Shown here: positions 1 through 8,551 of the stretch, piece by piece | Position numbering within the stretch: the stretch's first letter is position 1 | How the letters are laid out: each line of letters begins with the position of its first letter | DNA from: Bradyrhizobium ottawaense | GTDB lineage: Bacteria; Pseudomonadota; Alphaproteobacteria; Rhizobiales; Xanthobacteraceae | DNA: 64,000 nucleotides | Assembly: GCF_900099825.1 (NCBI RefSeq) | Contig: NZ_LT629693.1 | Location: forward strand, 3,421,001-3,485,000 | Reading direction: 5' to 3' | Notes under the pieces: generated by a model | Database searches by the model: none | What the model was told of the DNA's origin: nothing | Seen by the model: only the letters and a program-made list of their open reading frames with translations | Made by a program: the position numbers and the translations under genes

Positions 1-1430
1 TAGGAGGCAAGGTGATCGCGACAAGAATCGAGGATCGCGCTCTCGCTCGCGGTGTGGCCCGGCTTCAATTCACAGAATGCCATCACCTGTTCGCCGAACT
101 CGTCGTCAGGGATGCCGATCACGGCAGCGTCCTGGACATCCGGATGTCTGAGGATCGCAGCCTCAATCTCAGCCGGGTAAATGTTCACGCCACCTGAAAT
201 GATCATGTCCTTGGCGCGGTCGGTGATGAACAGATAGCCCTCGTCGTCGAGCATCCCGACGTCACCAACACGGAAGAAGCCGTTCGCATCGAGAGTATCG
301 GGTCCGAGCGGCTGACCGTTCAGATAAGCGTGTATCGTCAGAGGAGTTCGAACCCAGATCTCGCCCGACCGGTTGCGGGGAAGCTCTCTGCCTTCGGAGC
401 CACGGATGCTGATATCGACGTGCTTGTGAGGCAACCCACTCGATCCCGGCTTCTTCTCCTGCATTTCGGGCGGCAGGTAGCTGATCATCCCGACCTCGGT
501 GGCGCCGTAGCCCTCGCCCAAAACACTGGGACCGAAGTATTCGATAATCCATTTCTTTAGCTCATACGAGACCGGCGCCGCACCGACGGAGAGAGCGCGG
601 ATGGATGAAGCATCGTAGGAGTCCAGCACTGCGCGCGGCAGCGCGGCAATGCGTTTGTACATCGTAGGAACGCCGACCCAATTGGTGACACGATACTGTT
701 GGATGAGCTGCAGCGCCCGCTCCGGATCGAACCGTCGGAGCAGGATCGTGGGATTGCCAAGCCGAATCGCGTTCCAGACCTGAGAGGGTCCCGCACCATG
801 ATGCAGTGGAAGCGTGAGGAGATTGACGCCGCCTACCTCTCCCCTTCGAGTTCGCGCAACATCAGCGAGATACTCGATGCCGGCGGGATCCGATTCGATC
901 GGAGGCTTCGCAACCCCTTTCGGCAGGCCAGTCGTTCCTGACGTGTAGAGAATGAGGGGCGGGCGACTATTTGCGAACCGGGCTGGTTCGGCAGATGCGT
1001 TCAGCAGGTCAGCGAAATCGACGAAACCGGGCGCCGGCCGATCGATCGACACTGCGAGCTTGATCGGAAGCCCGTCAAAGGCCGGCAGGAGTGCTGACGG
1101 ATCTTCGTCATCACAAACAAAGACCTTTGCTCGACTGTTCGATAAGACGTACTGGGTTTCGGTCGGCGTTAACCGCCAGTTGAGCGCGAGCAAGCAACAA
1201 TCCAGCTTCGCGAGCGCCTCGCTCAATATCGGCCACTCAATGCGGATCTGCGTCCGTAGCACCACGATGTCGCCAGCGACGACGCCCTTCGCAGCCATGC
1301 CGTTCGCCAGGCTATTAGCCTTCTCGTTCAATTCGGCCCATGTGAGGCGACGATCTCCTTCGATGAAGGCTAATCCACTCGGATTGCTCGCCGCCCAGGC
1401 TTCAACCGTATTCGCTTGCGCAGTGCTCAT
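1..1430 (-). CDS. acyl-CoA synthetase (AMP-dependent ligase), C-terminus cut by window edge
   Basis: ANL-superfamily ligase that would activate a carboxylic acid as acyl-AMP and then transfer it to CoA. The frame starts at the ATG ending at 1430 and stays open to the left edge. The P-loop-like motif YTSGTTGLPKGV lies about 170 residues in. Further on are the GYGATE segment and, near the edge, RAKDMIISGGVNIYPAEIE, the usual hinge and A8 motif of fatty or aryl acyl-CoA ligases. Only the last few dozen residues, with the catalytic lysine region, are missing. Its start codon overlaps the stop of the upstream TetR gene (ATGA), so the two are one transcription unit. The substrate cannot be read from sequence; the divergent DUF35/thiolase pair suggests side-chain degradation of a fatty, aromatic or steroid-like acid. 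Confidence 0.9.
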   Translation of the reverse strand, partial: MSTAQANTVEAWAASNPSGLAFIEGDRRLTWAELNEKANSLANGMAAKGVVAGDIVVLRTQIRIEWPILSEALAKLDCCLLALNWRLTPTETQYVLSNSRAKVFVCDDEDPSALLPAFDGLPIKLAVSIDRPAPGFVDFADLLNASAEPARFANSRPPLILYTSGTTGLPKGVAKPPIESDPAGIEYLADVARTRRGEVGGVNLLTLPLHHGAGPSQVWNAIRLGNPTILLRRFDPERALQLIQQYRVTNWVGVPTMYKRIAALPRAVLDSYDASSIRALSVGAAPVSYELKKWIIEYFGPSVLGEGYGATEVGMISYLPPEMQEKKPGSSGLPHKHVDISIRGSEGRELPRNRSGEIWVRTPLTIHAYLNGQPLGPDTLDANGFFRVGDVGMLDDEGYLFITDRAKDMIISGGVNIYPAEIEAAILRHPDVQDAAVIGIPDDEFGEQVMAFCELKPGHTASESAILDSCRDHLAS

Positions 1431-2080
1431 CTGCCCAGATCCTTTTGAAGGTTGGAAAGCAATCGATCGGCCATCCGCGGCAGATCGACACCCTCGGGGT
1501 CCAGGAGCCATTGCGCGACCGCGCCGCGCAAAGTTGCGAGAATCAGAGCAGCTTCAATTTCCGGATCGATATCGGGACGGACAACGCCGGAATCGATACC
1601 CTCTCTGAGGCGCCCGGCTATGTCCGCCCGCGCCTCCTTGTTCAGTCGGGCGACGGTGACGGCGAGGACGGGCATATGAATTGCACCGGCCAGCACCGCG
1701 TGAAATGCGCGAACGGTTTTCGCGCTCTGCTGCGGCGGCTGAAGATAGTGGCGGATAGAGGTGATCAGCGCCTCAAAGCCGGTTAGGCCCACGGCGCTGG
1801 CGCGCCGACGCTCCGCGAACGTTTCGACGATGAAAGTGCCGAGCGCAGAGAGCAGATCCTCTTTGGTGCGAAAATAATGAGAGGGCAGCCCACGACTGCA
1901 GCCGGCCCGATCTCCGACCTGCGCGAGAGTGAGCGCTTCGAAGCCCTGCTCTCCAACGAGCTCCGCCGCGGCCACCAGAATCCGTCTTTCCGCATCGTCG
2001 CGACGTTCCGCCTGCGTGCGCCCTCCTCGCTCCGATTGGGTCGGGCTGGCCGCCCGTCTTCGCTGCGCCGCTTGTGCCAA
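1427..2080 (-). CDS. TetR/AcrR family transcriptional regulator
   Basis: 217 residues. An arginine-rich N-terminal tail precedes the TetR helix-turn-helix at about residues 28-75 (AERRILVAAAELVGEQGF, then LAQVGDRAGCSRGLPSHYF). The remainder is an all-helical ligand-binding domain. It overlaps the following acyl-CoA ligase by 4 bp and is transcribed away from the DUF35/thiolase pair. A perfect palindrome in the divergent gap is its likely operator. By family precedent it represses both units until an acyl-CoA or free acid binds; that ligand is inferred from the neighbours only. Confidence 0.9.
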   Translation of the reverse strand: MAQAAQRRRAASPTQSERGGRTQAERRDDAERRILVAAAELVGEQGFEALTLAQVGDRAGCSRGLPSHYFRTKEDLLSALGTFIVETFAERRRASAVGLTGFEALITSIRHYLQPPQQSAKTVRAFHAVLAGAIHMPVLAVTVARLNKEARADIAGRLREGIDSGVVRPDIDPEIEAALILATLRGAVAQWLLDPEGVDLPRMADRLLSNLQKDLGR

Positions 2081-2130
2081 TCTGGCCTCCCGGGTTGTCC
2101 AATTTCACTTGCCTCTTATGACAAGTTATG

Positions 2131-2172
2131 CTTGTTGACCATTCAACAAGTTTTTGTCGGTTAGTCAACAAG
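2131..2172. promoter_or_regulatory. probable TetR operator in divergent promoter
   Basis: Perfect inverted repeat with 8-bp arms CTTGTTGA and TCAACAAG separated by four bases at 2131-2150. A further copy of the TCAACAAG half-site is at 2165-2172. It sits in the 112-bp gap between the TetR start (2080) and the DUF35 start (2193), where it could control both promoters. The surrounding gap is AT-richer than the genes. Confidence 0.7.
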
Positions 2173-2192
2173 TTTCTTGAAAGGCCTCAGAC

Positions 2193-2615
2193 ATGGAATA
2201 CAAGTATTTGAAATCTGGGCTTTATTCGGACGCTGCGAAGGACGGGGTCCCAGGCGAGCTGGTCCTCCATGGCGGTCGTTGCCACTGCGGATACTCGTTT
2301 TTTCCGATGCAGTCTTATGGTTGCGAGCGTTGCGGCCGACATGGCAACGACCTGAAGCCTTCTTTGCTTTCGACGCGAGGTACCCTGCTCGCGCGGGCAG
2401 TCGTGCATCTGCACGCAAATACCAATCGGACCGCTCCCTTCACGATCGTGAAAGTCGCACTCGACGACGGACCGGTGGTGCGAGCGCTGCTGGCCGAGAA
2501 CGAGCCCGAAGGAGAACCCGGACAACGACTGCTTGCCAAGCTTTTCGCTGTCGAAAGCAGCGAAGCTGGCGAGAACACCTTCGACCTCCGCTTCGTTGCG
2601 GTCGACCCGATTTGA
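2193..2615 (+). CDS. DUF35 / Zn-ribbon OB-fold acyl-CoA-associated protein
   Basis: 140 residues. The N-terminal rubredoxin-like zinc ribbon shows two cysteine pairs (CHCGY near residue 31 and CERCG near residue 44), followed by a beta-rich OB fold. DUF35 proteins bind thiolase-fold enzymes and supply the acyl-CoA lid; in steroid catabolism they partner MaoC hydratases and Ltp2-type aldolases. The gene ends 13 bp before the thiolase-fold gene, supporting a two-subunit enzyme. Confidence 0.85.
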   Translation: MEYKYLKSGLYSDAAKDGVPGELVLHGGRCHCGYSFFPMQSYGCERCGRHGNDLKPSLLSTRGTLLARAVVHLHANTNRTAPFTIVKVALDDGPVVRALLAENEPEGEPGQRLLAKLFAVESSEAGENTFDLRFVAVDPI

Positions 2616-2628
2616 TGGAGAGCAGGCA

Positions 2629-3774
2629 ATGGCAAAAGTCCTTAACGAGCTGCGGCCGGTCTACGTGATCGGGATTGGCTGGCATCGATACCAAAATCCC
2701 AGCGAAACGCCTTATGTCGCGCTTGGTCTCACGGCCATCCGTCAGGCCCTCGCTGACGCGAATATCGAATGGCCCGCGGTGGAATCGACCTATGTCGCGA
2801 CTGCCCTTCTCGGCATGGCATCCGGCCGGCCGATGCTGCGCCATCTGGGGGCAACGGGAGCGCCGCTGCTTCACATCGAAAACGCGTCGGCTTCGGGATC
2901 CACGGCCTTTCGCCACGCCTGCATCGAGGTCGCAAGCGGGATCAGCGAAATCTCGCTTGCAGTCGGAGTCGACAAGCGCAACCCGGTGCGACGCCCGGTA
3001 ACCGGCTTGGACAATCTCGCCGAGGACGCCATCGTCCCCTTTACGCATTTCGCTCTGCTGACCAATGAGTATGCGACCCGTTATCGAACGAGCGTGGATG
3101 ACATCGCTCTTGTCGCGGTGAAAAACCATCGCAACGGTGCAAAGAACCCGAACGCACAGCGCCAGCAGGAACGAACGTTAGAGGAAGTTCTGGGCGGCAA
3201 GAAGATATCAGGCTCACTGACTGCTCTGCAGTGTACGCCTGTGGGTGACGGTGCTGCCGCAGTGATTATCGCATCCGAGGAAGGCATCCGGCGCTATGGC
3301 GTCAATGCAGATCGCGCGGTCCGTGTCAGCGCGTCGGTAGGCCGCAGCGAGCGCGTCTATCCGCAAGGCACGAGCTACGACGCTGCGCTGACGCAGCAGA
3401 CGACTGAGGCAGCTTTGGCGCAGGCGAAGCTAATGCCTTCGGACCTCGACATCATCGAGCTTCACGATGCGTTCACGGTGGAGGAACTTCAGTATATCGA
3501 AAGCATGGGGCTGTGCGGCGAAGGCGAGGGAGTGCGGCTACTCAAAGAGGGTGCACTTGATATCGGCGGGATGTGCGCCGTGAACCCATCCGGCGGGCTG
3601 ATCGCAATGGGCCATCCCATCGGACCGACCGGCATCGGTCAGATCGGAGAGATTGTGATGCAGTTGCGCGGCGAAGCTGGCAGCCGACAACATCCTAACG
3701 CTCACGTGGGACTTGCGCACATGGTTGGCGTCGGAGCGGTGTGTTACGTGCACATCTTGGAGCATGGTGCGTAG
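2629..3774 (+). CDS. thiolase-fold protein lacking the nucleophilic cysteine (Ltp2-like aldolase?)
   Basis: 381 residues from the ATG at 2629, chosen over the longer frame because it follows the DUF35 stop with GGAGAGCAGG spacing. The fold is that of SCP-x/lipid-transfer thiolases: an HDAFT motif and the C-terminal NPSGGLIAMGHPIGPTG loop with its histidine are present. At the position of the acylated cysteine the sequence reads IENASASGSTAF, with serine where thiolases have cysteine. A Claisen thiolase reaction is therefore unlikely. Ltp2 retro-aldolases, which also pair with a DUF35 protein, lack this cysteine, so acyl-CoA retro-aldol cleavage is the best inference. Its last 31 bp overlap the opposite-strand DUF6876 frame. 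Confidence 0.85.
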   Translation: MAKVLNELRPVYVIGIGWHRYQNPSETPYVALGLTAIRQALADANIEWPAVESTYVATALLGMASGRPMLRHLGATGAPLLHIENASASGSTAFRHACIEVASGISEISLAVGVDKRNPVRRPVTGLDNLAEDAIVPFTHFALLTNEYATRYRTSVDDIALVAVKNHRNGAKNPNAQRQQERTLEEVLGGKKISGSLTALQCTPVGDGAAAVIIASEEGIRRYGVNADRAVRVSASVGRSERVYPQGTSYDAALTQQTTEAALAQAKLMPSDLDIIELHDAFTVEELQYIESMGLCGEGEGVRLLKEGALDIGGMCAVNPSGGLIAMGHPIGPTGIGQIGEIVMQLRGEAGSRQHPNAHVGLAHMVGVGAVCYVHILEHGA

Positions 3775-4229
3775 CCGTCTGATGCCCCGGGCCAATCATG
3801 CCAGATCCGCAAAGAGGCCGCAGATGCGCGCGTGTGCCCTGCCATTTGCAGGTGAGCGGGCCGTCGCGACCGTTCATTGATCCTTATCACGATCGCGAGG
3901 CTCTGGTTGGCACACCACAGTATGATGCCGGGCTCTGGAAAATCGGTGAACGAGATGGCTTTGGTGTGGACTATGCGGTCATTGCCGTCCTCGCAATTCA
4001 GCGTGCCGGCGGAGTCCTTCACGTTCAATTTCCAAACCTGAAACTCTTCCGCACGCACCGCGAACTCGCTGCGCTGGGCAAGAGCTATGTAGTCCAGCAG
4101 CCAATAAGCTCTCGCGAGGTCTGCTAGATATTTTGCGCCGTCGGTATAAAGGACACTCGGGATTAAGGAATGGCGATACCACGTTGCCGAACCGGTGAAG
4201 GGGCGAAGGCGTTCGAAATCCAAAGACAT
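3744..4229 (-). CDS. DUF6876 family protein with abnormal C-terminal tail
   Basis: 161 residues from the ATG ending at 4229. Residues 1 to about 110 match the DUF6876 pattern as I recall it (TGSATWYRHSLIPSVLYTDG, then AYWLLDYIALAQR, then ISFTDFPEPGI). Family members normally stop a few residues after the FTDFP segment. Here the frame continues for some 50 residues of unrelated, arginine-rich sequence and runs into the 3' end of the thiolase gene. The gene therefore looks truncated and fused to foreign sequence. The function of the family is unknown; it is usually met on plasmids and islands. An IS630 element sits 43 bp upstream of the start and may have cut off its promoter. Confidence 0.6.
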   Translation of the reverse strand: MSLDFERLRPFTGSATWYRHSLIPSVLYTDGAKYLADLARAYWLLDYIALAQRSEFAVRAEEFQVWKLNVKDSAGTLNCEDGNDRIVHTKAISFTDFPEPGIILWCANQSLAIVIRINERSRRPAHLQMAGHTRASAASLRIWHDWPGASDGYAPCSKMCT

Positions 4230-4360
4230 ATTGCCTCTCTTCTGCTTTCGGGTTGCGCATGCAAACCGACTAGAGCATTTTCCATTTTCTGTGAATCGAA
4301 GGGATTCCCATTGAGCTGCGAATAAGATTCTGTGGCCTTCTCGGACTGAGGAGGCTGGCA

Positions 4361-4732
4361 ATGGGGTATTCGAACGACTTACGAATTCGAGTGATCCAGG
4401 TTGTTGAGGGTGGCGCGGCGGCGCGGGCTGCGGCAAGACAGTTTGTGATTGGGGATTCGACGGCGATCCGCTGGGCACAGCGCTGGCGGGAGACCGGTAG
4501 CTTTGAGGCCAAATCCAACAAGGGTCAGAGCCGGTCGCCGTTGAAGAAGCATGAGGAATGGTTGCTTGGGTTGGTTCGGCAGGAACCGGACCTGACTCTG
4601 GAAGAGATCCAGCGCCGTCTGCTCGATGAGCATCAACAAAAGGCGGGAATCGGGTCGGTCTGGCGGTTCTTCGACCGCCACGGCATCAGCTTCAAAAAAA
4701 AGCGTTCGGGCGGCCGAGCAAGATCGGCCTGA
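4361..4732 (+). CDS. IS630 transposase, N-terminal frame (helix-turn-helix)
   Basis: 123 residues with a helix-turn-helix typical of IS630 N-termini ([19 protein letters not shown], then [18 protein letters not shown]) and a second helical domain. It reads to an eight-A run at 4694-4701 in the sequence for FKKK. Beyond that run the expected continuation [12 protein letters not shown] is found in the +1 frame. Either +1 slippage on the A run makes the fused transposase or a base was lost there. Confidence 0.85.
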   Translation: MGYSNDLRIRVIQVVEGGAAARAAARQFVIGDSTAIRWAQRWRETGSFEAKSNKGQSRSPLKKHEEWLLGLVRQEPDLTLEEIQRRLLDEHQQKAGIGSVWRFFDRHGISFKKKRSGGRARSA

Positions 4733-5300
4733 CGTCGCCGCGGCGCGGACGGCATGGGCGGACAATCAACCCAAGCTCGATCCCGACCGACTGGTCTTCA
4801 TCGACGAAACCGGCACCTCGACCAAGATGGCACGGCTGTACGGCCGGGCTCCGCGCGGCGAGCGGCTGGTCGGCAAAATCCCGCATGGTCACTGGAAAAC
4901 CAGCACCTTTGTTGCGGGCCTGCGCTCCACAGCCCTTACCGCACCATGCGTCATCGACGGCCCGATGAACGGCAATGCCTTCCTCGCCTATGTCGAACAG
5001 GTCCTGGTACCGACCCTCAAGCCAAACGACATTGTCGTGCTGGACAATCTCAGTGCCCATAAGGTGCCGGGGATACGTGAAGCGATCGAAGCTGCAGGCG
5101 CAAAGCTGCTTTACCTGCCTCCCTATTCGCCGGACTTCAATCCGATCGAGCAGCTCTTCGCAAAACTCAAAGCCTTGTTACGAAAGGCTGCCGAGCGCTC
5201 CGTGGAGAGCCTCTGGAACCGCATCGCCTGCCTGCTCGACGCCTTCCTGCCGGACGAATGCGCCAACTACTTCCGCAACTCCGGATATGCCGCATGCTAG
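4626..5300 (+). CDS. IS630 transposase, DDE catalytic frame
   Basis: The conserved part begins after the A run at 4694-4701. It carries the DDE triad: FIDETGT (first Asp), VLDNLSAHK (second Asp) and [11 protein letters not shown] (Glu). The residues before the A run are a shadow of the preceding frame, so the real protein is expected as a frameshift fusion. It ends 13 bp inside the right inverted repeat boundary. The catalytic domain appears complete. Confidence 0.85.
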   Translation: MSINKRRESGRSGGSSTATASASKKSVRAAEQDRPDVAAARTAWADNQPKLDPDRLVFIDETGTSTKMARLYGRAPRGERLVGKIPHGHWKTSTFVAGLRSTALTAPCVIDGPMNGNAFLAYVEQVLVPTLKPNDIVVLDNLSAHKVPGIREAIEAAGAKLLYLPPYSPDFNPIEQLFAKLKALLRKAAERSVESLWNRIACLLDAFLPDECANYFRNSGYAAC

Positions 5301-5315
5301 GTGGAAAATGCTCTA

Positions 5316-5782
5316 GCCAAGCGGCAATGAGCGAGGGAAAGCCGTCATCAGGTCGGAAAACCGCGAGGTGGGGCGGGCCGGAGCGTTAGCGACTACACGG
5401 CTCGCGCGTTGTCCGCCCGAAGGGTTGCCTTGACGGCTTGGGGCGGCACGCCCTTGAAACGCGTGGGCTATGCTCACGCTCGAAAAGTTTGGCCGCAGGA
5501 GCGGCACTCAGCGGCCCCCGACCGACCGCAGTCGGGAGACCGGCCGAAGGGGGCCACAGCATAGCTCCCGCTCTCGACTCGACACGGAACCGGCTATCGG
5601 CGAGCAGTGTGATTTGCGCCGTTTAGGGGGCGTCGGCCCTCGTCCAATTCAACTCCGGCCGCATCGTCAGCCACGCCCCATGTCAGCGATGGAAGCAATG
5701 TTGCGCACCTCTTCCCCGTGGATGGCCGGGACGAGCCCGGCCATGACGACTGAGCATTCGATCTAAGTGAGGCGGCGGCGCC
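5316..5782. other. 467-bp gap right of the IS630 element
   Basis: No convincing gene. A 64-residue frame on the minus strand (5313-5507) has no recognisable domain and is low-complexity arginine and serine rich. The stretch ends in a dispersed palindromic repeat. It may be the separated upstream region of the DUF6876 gene. Confidence 0.4.
5722..5744. repeat. dispersed palindromic repeat (REP-like)
   Basis: ATGGCCGGG and CCCGGCCAT form a perfect 9-bp hairpin around ACGAG. Translated, this unit reads MAGTSPAMT, a peptide signature I know from spurious frames in Bradyrhizobium genomes. It lies in the gap downstream of the MFS gene and might also act as its terminator. Confidence 0.65.
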
Positions 5783-7018
5783 TCAGCGATTGGTAAAGAG
5801 CGAAGCCACCATTGATATGATTGCAAGCACGACGATGACGGCGCCGTAAAGATAAGCTGCGGTGGAAAGCCCGATCAGCGGAACCGACAATCCAGCCGCG
5901 ACCGCCGGCAGGCTGAAGGCCAAATAGGACTGCACGTAGAATGCAGAAAGCAGCCCGGCCCGCTGGTGTGGCTCCGCCGTCGGCAGCAGCGTACGCAGCG
6001 TTCCCGAGAAGGTTGATCCAAACCCCACTCCGGCGATCACGGTCCCCGCCAGCAATGCAGCGACTTGCTGCTCGTGGATTCCGAACATCGAGACGGCCAC
6101 CCCCAGCGACAGCGTACTCGTGCCTGTCAAAATCAGACGCCGGGCCGGCCAGTCCCTGAAAGTCGCCACCGCGACGGCCGCCGTCAACATCAGCGCCGAC
6201 ACCACGACGCCACCGACCCAGGGCGAGTGGACAGCCATCGCCGTCGCCACCACGGTCGGCATCAGCGAGAGGTAGAGGCCGCCGAGCGCCCAAGCCGCCA
6301 CGTTCGCTGGTGTGAGCTTGGCAAGGACAGACCTCGACTGAGTGGGCACGCTGACATGCGGCCGCAGCGAGGCCAGGGCCCCGGTCTTTCGCGAAATGCT
6401 TTCGGGCATCACCCAGAGCAGCGCGATCATCACCGCCGTGAGCCCAAGCAGAACGTCGTAGACCCTGTGCAGGGGGTCAGGCGCGAAGGTAATCAACGTT
6501 GCCGCCCCTAGCGAACCAGCCGTCATGCCCAAAAATGGGGTGACGCTGTTGAGCAGAGGACCGCGCGCGCGGTTGGTATCAAGGATCGCGGCGCCCAACG
6601 CTGTTGTGCCGACACCGACGCAAAGTCCCTGGACGGCCCGCGCCAGAATCAATTGCGCGACGTCCGCCGCCTCCGCGAAAAGGATCATCGCAGCGGCGTT
6701 CAGAAGCAGCGCCGCCAGGATCACAGGCCGGCGTCCCACGTAATCGGACAGTCCGCCAACCGTGAGCAAGGCGGCAAGCAGGCTCGCGACGTAACTCGCA
6801 AACACGATCGTGATCCAGAACGGCGTAAGATGCAGCGACTCCTGATAGAGTCGATAGAGCGGCGTGACCGCGGCGCTGCTTCCGGCGATCAGCATTGCCG
6901 CTGCAAAACTGAACAACGTCATGGCGCCCGGAGCCAGGGAGCGGGTCCAGCCCTGGGATTGGCTGGGGAGCGCTTTGGCGGGTGCGTCACACTGGGGAGT
7001 TGCGGGGCAGGCTTGCAT
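5783..7018 (-). CDS. major facilitator superfamily transporter
   Basis: 411 residues with about 12 hydrophobic segments. The loop 2-3 signature LSDYVGRRPV is present. A hydrophilic N-terminal tail of about 30 residues precedes the first membrane segment. It is divergent from a TetR gene 106 bp away, the arrangement usual for drug or toxic-compound exporters under local repression. The substrate is not evident. No broken motif is seen. Confidence 0.85.
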   Translation of the reverse strand: MQACPATPQCDAPAKALPSQSQGWTRSLAPGAMTLFSFAAAMLIAGSSAAVTPLYRLYQESLHLTPFWITIVFASYVASLLAALLTVGGLSDYVGRRPVILAALLLNAAAMILFAEAADVAQLILARAVQGLCVGVGTTALGAAILDTNRARGPLLNSVTPFLGMTAGSLGAATLITFAPDPLHRVYDVLLGLTAVMIALLWVMPESISRKTGALASLRPHVSVPTQSRSVLAKLTPANVAAWALGGLYLSLMPTVVATAMAVHSPWVGGVVVSALMLTAAVAVATFRDWPARRLILTGTSTLSLGVAVSMFGIHEQQVAALLAGTVIAGVGFGSTFSGTLRTLLPTAEPHQRAGLLSAFYVQSYLAFSLPAVAAGLSVPLIGLSTAAYLYGAVIVVLAIISMVASLFTNR

Positions 7019-7041
7019 GGAGGCTCCTAAAGCTAATATAT

Positions 7042-7060
7042 AGCCTTAGTTACATAGGCT
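7042..7060. promoter_or_regulatory. possible TetR operator between MFS and TetR genes
   Basis: A short inverted repeat, AGCCT and AGGCT nine bases apart, lies in an AT-rich stretch 24 bp upstream of the MFS start and about 65 bp upstream of the TetR start. The arms are only 5 bp, so the assignment rests mainly on position. Confidence 0.35.
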
Positions 7061-7124
7061 CGAGCCTTAAAGCAAATTATTTGCGTTAACGTTTTGGCAT
7101 GGCAAGGTTGCATGGAGCAGGAGT

Positions 7125-7787
7125 GTGGCCGTTAAACAACGCATTCGTGTCGGCGGACGGAGCGCTCGGATCCAAAGTGCGGTGCATCAGGCGGTGAGGC
7201 GTCTCAGCGCCGCCACCAATCGCGATGAACTCACGGTGCCACAAATAGCCGCGGAAGCCGGCGTGACACCGTCGACGATCTACCGGCGGTGGGGCGATCT
7301 CTCAGCGCTGCTGGCGGACGTCGCCGTTCAGCGGTTGCGGCCGATCGCCGATCCTGAAGACACCGGCGCGGTGGCGTCGGACCTGCGAGTATTCATCGAA
7401 CAATTCATGGAGGAGATGTCGTCCCCGGTGGGCCGGGCGCTGGTCAGGGATGTGTTTTCTCCCTCGGGGGAAACTTACCCGGTCCAGTGCGGAGGCTTTA
7501 CCCGCGAACATCTGACGACCATCGTTTCGCGCGCGAAAGCGCGCGGCGAAGCGGCTTTCGATATCGATGAGGTGATCGACCACGTCGTAGCGCCGATCAT
7601 TTATCATATCTTGTATGGCGATCGGGAATTGACCCTGGACTACTGCCATTCTCTGTTGGACCGGGTTCGATCGTTGCCTGCCGAGACAGCGCGCCCGGTA
7701 CGGGCACCGTCGTTGCGAGCCAACGGGTCGCGCGAACGCGCGCCCGATGATACCGCTGCGAAAAATCTTCGTCTCCGACGTGATTGA
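7125..7787 (+). CDS. TetR/AcrR family transcriptional regulator
   Basis: 220 residues from a GTG preceded by GGAGCAGGAG. The N-terminal helix-turn-helix is at about residues 35-65 (ELTVPQIAAEAGVTPSTIYRRWG). The effector domain resembles the TetR_C subfamily often paired with exporters. It is divergent from the MFS gene at 7018 and is its probable repressor. The last 30 residues are arginine-rich and probably unstructured. Confidence 0.88.
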   Translation: MAVKQRIRVGGRSARIQSAVHQAVRRLSAATNRDELTVPQIAAEAGVTPSTIYRRWGDLSALLADVAVQRLRPIADPEDTGAVASDLRVFIEQFMEEMSSPVGRALVRDVFSPSGETYPVQCGGFTREHLTTIVSRAKARGEAAFDIDEVIDHVVAPIIYHILYGDRELTLDYCHSLLDRVRSLPAETARPVRAPSLRANGSRERAPDDTAAKNLRLRRD

Positions 7788-7848
7788 CCTCGACCCGTAA
7801 GAAGCCGCCCACAATGGCTTTGATGTCAGCTTCGTGGATGAGCGTGTG

Positions 7849-8195
7849 CTAGGCAGCCGAGGTCTCGGTCTCCCCAAGCACTTTTTTTTGGCCGAGCTGA
7901 ATTGATCTCAGAAGTGTTCGCGCCAATCGACCGGGCTTGCTCCTTCCCTGCTCCCAGTCTCGGATATTTCCGATGGAGATATCGAAAGTGCGCGCGAACT
8001 CCCGTTGCGACAACCCTAGAGTCTTGCGAATGGCCGCCACGTCGATTGCACCCTGATCGACAACAACGGCGCGCTCCTTCCGACCGGCGTTCCTTAGGCC
8101 GCTTGGGCGCGGCGACTACAGCCTCGTCCGGAAATTTCTGTAAACAAATCAATATCTTGAGGCTGGCGGAGAGAGTGTCAGTCAATCCCCATTGA
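7849..8195 (-). pseudogene. XRE-type HTH regulator remnant, probably frameshifted
   Basis: A GTG-started frame of 63 residues (7849-8040) encodes a good XRE helix-turn-helix: IRKTLGLSQREFARTFDIS, then IGNIRDWEQGRSKPG. In HigA-like antitoxins this domain is C-terminal to more sequence. That upstream part seems to lie in another frame (FPDEAVVAAPKRPKE, near 8100-8145), with loss of register about position 8090. No toxin gene adjoins it. The upper end also touches the left island boundary at 8164, so an insertion may have removed the start. A short functional HTH protein cannot be excluded. Confidence 0.5.
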
Positions 8196-8245
8196 AAGAT
8201 GAGGCATTTTCGACCTTCGTAGACAAAAACCCACCGTTTGACCCA
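8164..8245 (+). repeat. left attachment site (attL) plus element terminal repeat
   Basis: TGGCGGAGAGAGTG at 8164-8177 is identical to the first 14 bp of the tRNA-Ser 3' end as read on the + strand at 53122. The following sequence to about 8245 (TCAGTCAATCCCC, TTGAAAG, GCATTTTCGACCTTC, AAAACCCA) recurs in the same order and orientation at 33062-33130 with scattered differences. This fits an attachment core followed by the conserved end of an integrative element. Confidence 0.75.
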
Positions 8246-8253
8246 CGAAAACT

Positions 8254-8540
8254 TCAGGCTGATCCGTCTCCGGAATGTCGGACAGACAATTTGCCGGGCC
8301 AAGTGGGGCTGCATCGTGGCTTCCGGCCTGGTCGGTCGGCGCCACCACGCCGTATCAAGTTGCCCAGTTGACTGGGTTCATGACATCGCTGGTCTGAAGC
8401 TGCAGTGTGTTGTTCGTTAAGGGGACTTGCGAAGATCCGACGGCCTACGGCTAAATGTCGGTGAAGGACGCGGTTGAAATAGGACACATCGTTGAAGCCG
8501 GCTGCAAAGATGGTGTCGGGAGGCGCGGGTTGCGCAATCT
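8254..8540 (-). pseudogene. AraC-family regulator remnant (C-terminal HTH fragment)
   Basis: The minus strand encodes IFAAGFNDVSYFNRVLHRHL, the second helix-turn-helix of AraC/XylS regulators, at about 8440-8510. Upstream the match fades within 20 residues and there is no start. Downstream the frame runs on to 8254 in unrelated sequence. It is a fragment caught between the left attachment site and the decarboxylase gene. Confidence 0.5.
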
Positions 8541-8551
8541 CCGAATCTCGG

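Larger units (their letters stand above)
4273..5313 (+). mobile_element. IS630-family insertion sequence
   Basis: About 1.04 kb. The outer 12 bp are perfect inverted repeats (GAGCATTTTCCA at 4273, its complement ending at 5313), flanked on both sides by TA (4271-4272 and 5314-5315). TA is the duplicated target expected of IS630/Tc1 elements. It contains one transposase split into two overlapping frames. Intact ends and target duplication suggest a fairly recent insertion. Confidence 0.9.
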
